DNA of 7,954 nucleotides, taken from the NCBI GenBank assembly GCA_045594445.1, contig JAZNYL010000127.1, positions 1 through 7,954 of the forward strand. The letters run 5' to 3'. The stretch comes from SVQP01 sp045594445. GTDB taxonomy: Bacteria; Bacillota; Clostridia; Oscillospirales; CAG-272. Shown here piece by piece: positions 1 to 4,610 of this stretch. The position numbers and the translations under genes are program-made. How positions within the stretch are numbered: position 1 is the first letter of the stretch; each line of letters opens with the position of its first letter. Below the pieces are notes generated by a model, which did no database searches, was not told the origin of the DNA, and saw only the letters and a list, made by a program, of their open reading frames with translations.

Positions 1-38
1 TCTGTGTCATTATCCAAGAAATAACAATGGCACCTTCG

Positions 39-75
39 GGGCGGGTCAATCGAGCCACCCGTTTTCTTCTTTTCT
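39..75 (+). terminator. possible terminator of an upstream transcript
   Basis: CGGGT at 42-46 can pair with ACCCG at 57-61, and a T-rich tract (62-75, interrupted by C) follows directly. Read on the minus strand, 39-60 forms an almost continuous 11-pair stem with two G-U pairs and one C-C mismatch. The T tract argues for a rightward intrinsic terminator, but the stem is short and the loop about 10 bases. No coding frame could be recognised in 1-114, so it is not clear which gene it would end. Confidence 0.3.
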
Positions 76-126
76 ACGCAGGCTTCGAATGTGTATGACT
101 TTGGCACTTAGATTTTGATATCCCCC

Positions 127-155
127 TTGATTTTCTTCCAAAAGAATGGTATAAT
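127..155 (+). promoter_or_regulatory. sigma-A promoter of rbfA
   Basis: The -35 box TTGATT (127-132) and a perfect -10 box TATAAT (150-155) are separated by 17 bases. TGG just before the -10 makes it an extended -10. This is a near-consensus vegetative promoter. The start of transcription should fall near 161-163, giving a leader of about 43 bases before the rbfA start. It implies that rbfA is transcribed on its own here, not only as the tail of a nusA-infB operon. Confidence 0.75.
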
Positions 156-170
156 AATAAAAAAGATTGC

Positions 171-188
171 TTTGGGGCATGCCCCAAA
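171..188. repeat. perfect 18-bp palindrome in rbfA leader
   Basis: TTTGGGGCATGCCCCAAA is a perfect palindrome lying between the predicted transcription start and the rbfA Shine-Dalgarno sequence. As RNA it forms a 7-bp stem with a CATG loop, ending eight bases before the GAGGA motif. As DNA it could be a dimeric-repressor operator placed just downstream of the promoter. It lacks a T tract, so it is not a terminator. Which of the two roles applies cannot be told from sequence. Confidence 0.6.
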
Positions 189-204
189 TATTTGTGAGGA
201 AAGA

Positions 205-576
205 ATGGCAAATTACAGAAGAGGCAGAATCAACGACGAAATGCAAAAGGAGCTGATGGTCATTTTGCGCTCGGTCAAGGATCCTCGCGTCAGCGATGCG
301 TTCGTCAGCGTCACGGCGGTGGATACCACGCCCGACCTGAAGTATGCAAAGGTATATTATTCCTGCCTGTCAAGCAATAAAAAGGACGTGGCAAAGGGAC
401 TTCGCCAGGCAAGCGGCTATATGCGCACCCAGCTTGCAAAAACGCTGAATCTGCGCATGACACCCGAGCTGACCTTTATCGAGGACGCCTCGGTAGAGCA
501 CGGCGCGCGCATTGCAAAGATTCTTGAAAACATCGAATTCCACGACGAGGTTCTGGACGAGGATTCGGAAGAATGA
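205..576 (+). CDS. rbfA: ribosome-binding factor A (RbfA)
   Basis: RbfA is a small cytoplasmic KH-fold protein that binds the immature 30S subunit near helix 1 of 16S rRNA and is needed for late 30S maturation and cold adaptation. The 123-residue product has the usual family length and features: a basic N-terminus starting MANYRRGRIN, KDPRV at about residues 25-29, the strand segment DLKYAKVYYS at about 44-53, and a C-terminal RMTPELTFIED stretch, followed by an acidic tail. The start at 205 was chosen over longer reading because GAGGA (196-200) sits just upstream, a strong promoter ends at 155, and the family N-terminus begins here. In most Firmicutes rbfA follows infB; here no infB end is visible upstream and spoIIR lies downstream. 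Confidence 0.95.
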   Translation: MANYRRGRINDEMQKELMVILRSVKDPRVSDAFVSVTAVDTTPDLKYAKVYYSCLSSNKKDVAKGLRQASGYMRTQLAKTLNLRMTPELTFIEDASVEHGARIAKILENIEFHDEVLDEDSEE

Positions 577-595
577 TCTTGGCAGAAATCTGAAT

Positions 596-665
596 AAAAT
601 ATCCTTCCCGGGGAAATCATAGGCTTGTCAGACACAAACTATGAATCGAAGGGAAGGATATTTTT
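596..665 (+). promoter_or_regulatory. nested hairpin masking the spoIIR ribosome binding site
   Basis: AAAATATCCTTCCC (596-609) is the exact reverse complement of GGGAAGGATATTTT (651-664), a perfect 14-bp stem. Inside it TCATAG (617-622) pairs with CTATGA (639-644), and TTGT (625-628) pairs with ACAA (634-637) around a CAGAC loop. The right arm contains the spoIIR Shine-Dalgarno GGGAAGGA and ends one base before its ATG. With the T run at 661-665 it may also act as the rbfA terminator. A transcript reading through from rbfA would have its spoIIR start masked. The pairing is seen directly; the regulatory role is inferred. Confidence 0.7.
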
Positions 666-1286
666 ATGGACAAAAGGATACTTACGGGCGGCGTGATCTT
701 GCTTTGCGTGCTTGCGCTGATCAGCGTGCTGCCTGTGCACGGTGAGCAGGAGATTTATGATAGTGTGGTGCGGCTGCACGTGCTGGCCAACTCGGACAGC
801 GACGAGGATCAAGCGCTCAAGCTGCTGGTGCGCGACGAGATTTTGCGCGTCACAGGGCCCTTGCTCAAGGATTGTACGGATCGTGAGAGCGCGATTGAAA
901 TCATAAATGCGCATACGAACGAGCTGCAAGCGGCGGCAGAGGCGGTGGTACGCGAGCAAGGGTACGATTATCCGGTCACCATTTTGCTGGGGGAAGAGGA
1001 TTACCCCACGCGCAATTACGAAAGCTGCTGCTTTCCCGGAGGCAGATACGTTTCGTTGCGCGTGTGCATCGGAGAGGCCGAGGGACAAAACTGGTGGTGC
1101 GTGCTGTTTCCGCCGCTTTGCCTGTCGGCAGCAAGTGCCGAGGATGACGACAGCGCCGAGGACGCGTTTGTTTCGGTGGGCTTGACTGAAGAGCAGTACA
1201 AGGTTATCACAGAGACCGATCAGGTCAAATATCGCATCCGCTTCAAGGTGCTCGAGGCCTTGCAGGAGCTGTGGCGAAGAGAATGA
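666..1286 (+). CDS. spoIIR: stage II sporulation protein R (SpoIIR)
   Basis: SpoIIR is the secreted signal made in the forespore under sigma-F that triggers the membrane protease SpoIIGA to process pro-sigma-E in the mother cell. The 206-residue product begins with a signal peptide or anchor (basic MDKR, hydrophobic to about residue 23, then VHG). The family signature follows: VRLHVLANSDSDEDQALKL from about residue 35, YPTRNYE at 113-119, GGRYVSLRV, and NWWCVLFPPLC at 142-152. Length is close to the B. subtilis protein. A small oddity is a double cysteine (121-122) just before the FPGG segment. GGGAAGGA (651-658) gives a good ribosome binding site seven bases before ATG, but it is buried in the 596-664 hairpin. 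A bidirectional terminator follows. Confidence 0.95.
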   Translation: MDKRILTGGVILLCVLALISVLPVHGEQEIYDSVVRLHVLANSDSDEDQALKLLVRDEILRVTGPLLKDCTDRESAIEIINAHTNELQAAAEAVVREQGYDYPVTILLGEEDYPTRNYESCCFPGGRYVSLRVCIGEAEGQNWWCVLFPPLCLSAASAEDDDSAEDAFVSVGLTEEQYKVITETDQVKYRIRFKVLEALQELWRRE

Positions 1287-1310
1287 AGTGCAAAACGCGT
1301 TGCGCTATGC

Positions 1311-1334
1311 ATTCTGCATTCTTAATTCTGCATT
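1311..1334. repeat. two direct copies of ATTCTGCATT
   Basis: ATTCTGCATT occurs at 1311-1320 and again at 1325-1334, separated by CTTA (period 14). It sits between the spoIIR stop and the terminator stem. A further TTTTGCA follows at 1333-1339 and can pair with TGCAAAA at 1289-1295, competing with the outer base of the terminator. It looks like a low-complexity intergenic repeat and not part of a gene. Confidence 0.5.
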
Positions 1335-1378
1335 TTGCAAATAAAAAAGGCTGCGTCAGCAGCCTTTTTTATTTGCAA
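1335..1378. terminator. bidirectional intrinsic terminator
   Basis: A perfect 20-bp stem (1335-1354 with 1359-1378) closes a GTCA loop. The core is GGCTGC/GCAGCC flanked by six A on one side and six T on the other, so it works as an intrinsic terminator on both strands. It ends spoIIR from the left, and from the right the small minus-strand gene whose stop codon (1379-1381) directly abuts the stem. Confidence 0.93.
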
Positions 1379-1666
1379 TTATTCCTCTGCAGTCAAAATC
1401 TCCAGATCAGCGTCGCCCTCTTCAAAGCTCAGCTCCTCGGGAATCTCGTAGTCTTCGTCAACTTCGATCTCAACGTTCTTCTTTCTCTGCAACTTAGCCT
1501 TCATGTTCTTGGCAGCAGCAACGCTCTTGTCCTTTACGCGGATCGCGGTAGCCTTGATCTTATCCTTGTTCTGAATGGCAAAGATAATGCCTGCGGTCAG
1601 AGCTGCGGCGGAAACTGCGCTGATGATCGCGGTCAGTACGATTGCACCGGTGTTCTTGTTATCCAT
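1379..1666 (-). CDS. small single-pass membrane protein of unknown function
   Basis: A 95-residue protein that I cannot assign to a named family. Residues 1-6 are polar (MDNKNT). Residues 7-31 form one hydrophobic Ala/Ile-rich helix (GAIVLTAIISAVSAAALTAG onward). About 32-64 is a strongly basic Lys/Arg/Ala helix, and about 65-95 a very acidic tail rich in Glu and Asp. The pattern of one helix followed by a charged amphipathic helix recalls YtxH-like envelope proteins, but this is only a resemblance. It is a real gene: GAAAGGAG (1673-1680 on the complement) lies six bases before ATG, a good promoter lies at 1718-1746, and a terminator follows the stop immediately. It is monocistronic and convergent with spoIIR. 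Confidence 0.85.
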   Translation of the reverse strand: MDNKNTGAIVLTAIISAVSAAALTAGIIFAIQNKDKIKATAIRVKDKSVAAAKNMKAKLQRKKNVEIEVDEDYEIPEELSFEEGDADLEILTAEE

Positions 1667-1717
1667 GTTTTACTCCTTTCATCCCGTGCCAGGCAAGGGA
1701 AATAGCAATACATCATT

Positions 1718-1746
1718 ACTATACCACAATTTTTTGATTTGCGCAA
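1718..1746 (-). promoter_or_regulatory. promoter of the small membrane protein gene
   Basis: On the minus strand, TTGCGC (1741-1746) and TATAGT (1718-1723) are separated by 17 bases, with TGG before the -10 box (extended -10). The -35 matches the consensus at only three of six positions, but spacing and -10 are good. It sits about 50 bases upstream of the start codon. The -35 lies inside an 8-bp palindrome, TTGCGCAA (1739-1746). Confidence 0.6.
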
Positions 1747-1780
1747 TGGGTTTTTCTGTAAATTCACAAATTGTTTATTC

Positions 1781-1813
1781 TTGGCAAAGGGCAAAGGGAA
1801 CCATTCCTGCCAA
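1781..1813. repeat. inverted repeat between divergent promoters
   Basis: TTGGCA (1781-1786) pairs with TGCCAA (1808-1813). A short inner stem GGAA/TTCC closes a CCA loop (about 1797-1807). The left part is a tandem GGCAAAGGGCAAAGGG run. It lies between the two divergent promoters and has no T tract. Function unknown. Confidence 0.35.
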
Positions 1814-1820
1814 ATAAGCC

Positions 1821-1849
1821 TTGCAAAATCGGTGCAAGTATGCTATAAT
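1821..1849 (+). promoter_or_regulatory. promoter of the dus operon, with overlapping inverted repeat
   Basis: TTGCAA (1821-1826) and a perfect TATAAT (1844-1849) are 17 bases apart, with TGC giving an extended -10. CTTGCA (1820-1825) and TGCAAG (1833-1838) form a 6-bp inverted repeat with a 7-base centre that covers the -35 box and part of the spacer. That is a plausible repressor operator position, though this is inference. The leader to the dus start is about 24 bases. Confidence 0.7.
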
Positions 1850-1879
1850 AACGCCATAATAAAAAAATAAGGATTTACT

Positions 1880-2839
1880 ATGAAATATTATCTCGCCCCT
1901 ATGGAGGGGCTGACCGACAGCGTCTTTCGCACGCTGCATCACGAGTATTTTGGCGGTGTGGACCGCTATTATACGCCGTTTTTCTCGCCCACCGAGGTGC
2001 ACAGGCTGACGCCGCGCGAGCTGCGTGAGCTGGACCTCGCCAATAATCCAGCGCCCACCGTGCCGCAGCTGCTTTGCAAGAACGCGGACGATTTTCTGTG
2101 GATGGCGGGGCAGATCGCGGATATGGGTTATGAGGAGGTCAATCTCAATCTCGGCTGCCCCTCGGGCACCGTGACCGCCAAGAGAAAGGGCGCGGGCATG
2201 CTGGCCGACACCGACGCGTTGGACGCGTTTTTGGAGCGCGTATTTGACGCCTGCCCGATTGATATCTCGATTAAAACCCGCATCGGCTACCAGGCCGAGG
2301 GCGAGCTGCCCGAGCTGTTGGAGATTTTTGGCCGCTATCCCATCCGCGAGCTGATCTTGCACCCGCGCACGGGCAAGGAAATGTACCGCGGCGTGCCGCA
2401 TCTTGACGCCTACGACTATGTTTGCACCAACATGCAAATTCCCTTGTGCTATAACGGAAACGTGAGCACGCGCGCGGATGCTGCGTATATTGCCGAGCGC
2501 TTTCCCAAAACCGAGGCCATCATGATCGGCAGAGGGCTTTTGCAGAATCCCGCGCTGCTTTCGGACAAGAAGGTCACGCGCACGCTCATGCGCGATTTTC
2601 ACGAGCAGTTGTTGGAGCGATATTCCGCCGTGCTGAGCGGTGAGGTGGCGGTGACGGGACGCATGAAGGAGATCTGGCTGTTGATGAGCGGTGTGTTTGA
2701 GCCTGATAAAAGGTATCAAAAACGCTTGCAGCAAAGCAAGAATCTGTCCGAGCTGAACGGTGCGGTCATGGCCATGATCTGCGAGCTGCCGCTCAAGAAT
2801 CCCGAGGCATTTGACAAGCGATCCGATTCGTTATTCTGA
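1880..2839 (+). CDS. tRNA-dihydrouridine synthase (Dus family)
   Basis: A 319-residue FMN-dependent TIM-barrel enzyme that uses NADPH to reduce specific uridines of tRNA D-loops to dihydrouridine in the cytoplasm. The sequence shows the Dus order: APMEGLTDSVFR near the N-terminus, NLNLGCPSG with the proton-donor cysteine at residue 93, SIKTRIGY with Lys132, LHPRTGKEMYRG with His161, Arg163 and Lys166, NGNVSTRADA at about 192, and the FMN-phosphate loop IGRGLLQNP starting at 216. The last ~80 residues are the helical tRNA-binding domain. All expected catalytic residues are present and the length is normal. Which Dus subfamily, and so which uridine, cannot be settled. TAAGGAT upstream gives the ribosome binding site. 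It probably shares a transcript with the phosphatase gene 27 bases downstream. Confidence 0.93.
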   Translation: MKYYLAPMEGLTDSVFRTLHHEYFGGVDRYYTPFFSPTEVHRLTPRELRELDLANNPAPTVPQLLCKNADDFLWMAGQIADMGYEEVNLNLGCPSGTVTAKRKGAGMLADTDALDAFLERVFDACPIDISIKTRIGYQAEGELPELLEIFGRYPIRELILHPRTGKEMYRGVPHLDAYDYVCTNMQIPLCYNGNVSTRADAAYIAERFPKTEAIMIGRGLLQNPALLSDKKVTRTLMRDFHEQLLERYSAVLSGEVAVTGRMKEIWLLMSGVFEPDKRYQKRLQQSKNLSELNGAVMAMICELPLKNPEAFDKRSDSLF

Positions 2840-2866
2840 CATCCCCAAAGAAAGAGAGAGTACACT

Positions 2867-3526
2867 ATGATAAAAGCATTGATATTCGACCTGGACGGCA
2901 CGCTGGCGCACACACTGCCTGCCATTGCCGAGGGCATGAATTTGGCTCTTGAGGAGCTTGGATATCCGCAGATCGATGAGCAGCAGGTATATGAATTCAT
3001 CAACCTTGGCGCGCGCGATTACGCCAAGATGGCTCTGCCTGCAGAGTATCGCGAGGACGACGCGCGCGTGGACGCCCTGTATGCCGCATATAACCGCAAT
3101 TATGCGGGGGTGTATATGCACACGAATACCACCTACGACGGCATCCCCCAAATGATCGCGCACCTTGGGAAAAAGTACCCCATGGCGGTCAATTCCAACA
3201 AGCAGGATGAATTTGTCAAGGCACTTGTGGCGCAGCTGTTTGAGACGGGCACGTTTGTCGCAGCCGAGGGATTTCGCACGGATCGTGCACCCAAGCCCGA
3301 TCCGGCCGTGCCGCTGCAGCTGGCCGCGCTGATGGGCGCTACACCCGAGGAATGCGCTTATATCGGAGACAGCGACGTGGACGTCAGAACCGCAAAAAAT
3401 GCGGGTATGCACGCGATCGACGTTTGCTGGGGATACCGCCCCGAGCAAGTGCTCTACGACGTGGGCGCAGAGCTGGTGGCGCACAATCCCCCGGAGCTGA
3501 TAAAAATCATTGAAGAGTATTCGTAA
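2867..3526 (+). CDS. HAD-superfamily hydrolase, phosphoglycolate-phosphatase-like
   Basis: A 219-residue cytoplasmic HAD phosphatase of the Gph/PGMB type with a helical C1 cap. Motif I is FDLDGT with nucleophile Asp8 and Asp10, motif II is VNSNK with Ser110, motif III is Lys143 in APKPDP, and motif IV is IGDSDVDVRTAKNAG with Asp168 and Asp172 for Mg2+. The cap covers about residues 16-85. The full set of catalytic residues indicates an active phosphatase. Family members act on phosphoglycolate, sugar phosphates, pyrophosphate or nucleotides, and the substrate cannot be read from sequence. Ser in place of the commoner Thr in motif II is within family variation. An AAGAGAGAG run precedes the ATG by six bases. 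It follows dus by 27 bases with no terminator between, and is closed by the terminator at 3536. Confidence 0.9.
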   Translation: MIKALIFDLDGTLAHTLPAIAEGMNLALEELGYPQIDEQQVYEFINLGARDYAKMALPAEYREDDARVDALYAAYNRNYAGVYMHTNTTYDGIPQMIAHLGKKYPMAVNSNKQDEFVKALVAQLFETGTFVAAEGFRTDRAPKPDPAVPLQLAALMGATPEECAYIGDSDVDVRTAKNAGMHAIDVCWGYRPEQVLYDVGAELVAHNPPELIKIIEEYS

Positions 3527-3535
3527 AAAGGGAAG

Positions 3536-3564
3536 AACGGCAGCTCAAAACCTGCCGTTTTTTT
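3536..3564 (+). terminator. intrinsic terminator after the HAD gene
   Basis: AACGGCAG (3536-3543) pairs with CTGCCGTT (3552-3559) around an 8-base loop, followed by a run of seven T (3558-3564). It begins ten bases after the stop codon and ends the dus-HAD transcript. A second weak stem, TTATTC/GAATAA (3563-3568 with 3577-3582), follows. Confidence 0.92.
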
Positions 3565-3630
3565 ATTCTGTTGTAAGAATAAAAGAGATTTTGCACAAGG
3601 TCTGAACAGAGAATTTCGTTGTTTTTACCA

Positions 3631-3667
3631 AAAGTGAGGAAAGTACGACATAAAGTGAAAAAAAGTG
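3631..3667. repeat. AAAGTG direct repeats upstream of the RDD gene promoter
   Basis: AAAGTG occurs at 3631-3636, 3652-3657 and 3662-3667, with a variant AAAGTA at 3640-3645. Start-to-start steps are 9, 12 and 10 bases, close to one helical turn, so the copies face roughly the same side of the DNA. The last one ends one base before the -35 box. The layout resembles a tandem binding site for an activator, but in an A-rich stretch chance recurrence is possible. Confidence 0.4.
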
Positions 3668-3696
3668 TAGACTTTTGTCATGAAATGTGGTATGAT
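3668..3696 (+). promoter_or_regulatory. promoter of the RDD gene
   Basis: TAGACT (3668-3673; four of six consensus positions) and TATGAT (3691-3696; five of six) are 17 bases apart, with TGG before the -10 box. This gives a leader of about 65 bases. Given only 50 bases between the RDD gene and the ABC operon and no terminator there, this promoter may also feed the transporter genes. Confidence 0.6.
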
Positions 3697-3767
3697 ATTA
3701 TAGCATGGGTATGTGTGGCTATTTGTAAAAAAAGAACCAAAGAACAGGGAAAGGATGGTACCGGAAT

Positions 3768-4556
3768 ATGATTTATGATCTTCAAAAAGCGAGTCTGTGG
3801 AAACGAATTTCGGCTTTTCTTTTTGATATTATCATTTTTGCGATTTTGGCAATCGGTATCGCAGCCCTCTTGTCCTTTGCCTTGGATTACGATCGGCACA
3901 TGGACTTGATCGAAGAGAGAAAAAATGCACATATTGCCATGTGTGAGGACAAATACGAGCAGATACACGGCGAGCGATGCGAGTTTGATCTCAGCATTGC
4001 CTACGAGGATATGTCCGAGGGGCAAAAGGAGATTTACGACATGGTGGACGAGGCACTCTCCAAGGATAACGACCTTGCCTACACCTATATGCTGCTTCTG
4101 AACTATACGCTGATTATGACGGTGGTTGCCACGCTCGTTTCGTATGCGATTCTGGAATTTGCCATCCCCATGATCTTCAAAAACGGTCAGACGCTTGGCA
4201 AAAAGATCTTTGGTATCGGCGTTATCCGTACCAATACGGTCAAGGCCTCGCCCTTGGTGCTGTTCGTGCGCATGCTGTTCGGCAAATGCACCATTGAAAC
4301 ACTCATGCCTGTCTTTATTCTGATCATGATGTTCTTTGGTATCATCGGCATCGTGGGGCCCATCGTACTGGTCGGCCTTGTGGTGCTGGAGCTGATTTCG
4401 GTGTGCGTCACGCGTACCAACTCCACCATCCACGATCTGATTTCGGATACCGTGGTGGTTGATATGACCACTCAGATGGTCTTTGAGAGCGAGCAGGCAC
4501 TGCTTGATTACAAAAAGAAGATCCACGAGCAAGAGGTTGCAAGCTCACCCTATTAA
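3768..4556 (+). CDS. RDD-family integral membrane protein
   Basis: A 262-residue membrane protein with the RDD domain, a family of mostly unknown role, with some members implicated in ion transport. The first hallmark segment is WKRISAFLFD, with Arg13 and Asp20 at the start of helix 1 (about 14-39). GQTLGKKIFGIGVI (140-153) is the conserved loop after helix 2 (about 108-135), and TIHDLISDTVVVD around 220-232 carries the C-terminal Asp223. Two further hydrophobic segments lie at about 180-212. Unusual for the family is a charged ~65-residue insert between helices 1 and 2 (about 40-105) containing Cys59 and Cys71. AAGGATGG lies about ten bases before the ATG, slightly far. An ATG at 3755 is closer but out of frame. 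Role unknown; no terminator separates it from the ABC genes. Confidence 0.85.
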   Translation: MIYDLQKASLWKRISAFLFDIIIFAILAIGIAALLSFALDYDRHMDLIEERKNAHIAMCEDKYEQIHGERCEFDLSIAYEDMSEGQKEIYDMVDEALSKDNDLAYTYMLLLNYTLIMTVVATLVSYAILEFAIPMIFKNGQTLGKKIFGIGVIRTNTVKASPLVLFVRMLFGKCTIETLMPVFILIMMFFGIIGIVGPIVLVGLVVLELISVCVTRTNSTIHDLISDTVVVDMTTQMVFESEQALLDYKKKIHEQEVASSPY

Positions 4557-4601
4557 ACCCGGTTTCACAAATAAAAGTATATAAACACAAATGGAGGTTA
4601 G

Positions 4602-4610
4602 ATGAAATGA
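4602..4610 (+). other. two-codon minimal ORF overlapping the ATPase start
   Basis: ATG AAA TGA (4602-4610) lies between GGAGG (4593-4597) and the ATPase start at 4607, its stop overlapping that ATG. Both ATGs are within reach of the same Shine-Dalgarno. The spacing of four bases to 4602 and nine to 4607 favours the longer gene. It may be chance, or slightly dampen initiation. Without conservation data this is only noted. Confidence 0.25.

Noticed and set aside
39..75. T-box-like GGGTGG on the minus strand
   Set aside because: The usual continuation of the T-box antiterminator motif is absent and no aminoacyl-tRNA synthetase or amino acid gene follows on that strand.
115..204. Longer N-terminus for RbfA
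   Set aside because: It would run through the promoter and leader palindrome; the family N-terminus and Shine-Dalgarno place the start at 205.
46..246. Minus-strand frame of 66 codons overlapping the rbfA start
   Set aside because: Overlaps the rbfA promoter and start, and has no supporting ribosome binding site or known domain. The part outside rbfA is too short to judge.
617..641. Sigma-F/G promoter TCATA ... CAAACTA before spoIIR
   Set aside because: The boxes are only 13 bases apart, too close for these sigma factors, and both are parts of the inner hairpin stems.
1775..2734. Minus-strand frame of 319 codons opposite the dus gene
   Set aside because: It lies antisense to a gene with clear Dus motifs, has no ribosome binding site or recognisable domain, and its His/Arg/Gln-rich composition is typical of an antisense shadow.
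3795..3810. Catabolite-responsive (cre-like) sequence TGGAAACGAATTTC
   Set aside because: It misses the conserved end of the consensus by one position and lies inside the RDD coding region, downstream of the start.
3678..4532. Minus-strand frame of 284 codons opposite the RDD gene
   Set aside because: Antisense shadow; the plus strand encodes conserved RDD motifs with a promoter.
4557..4606. Separate promoter for the ABC operon in the 50-base gap
   Set aside because: TATATA at 4578-4583 has no acceptable -35 box at 16-18 bases; a promoter inside the RDD gene end could exist but is not recognisable.
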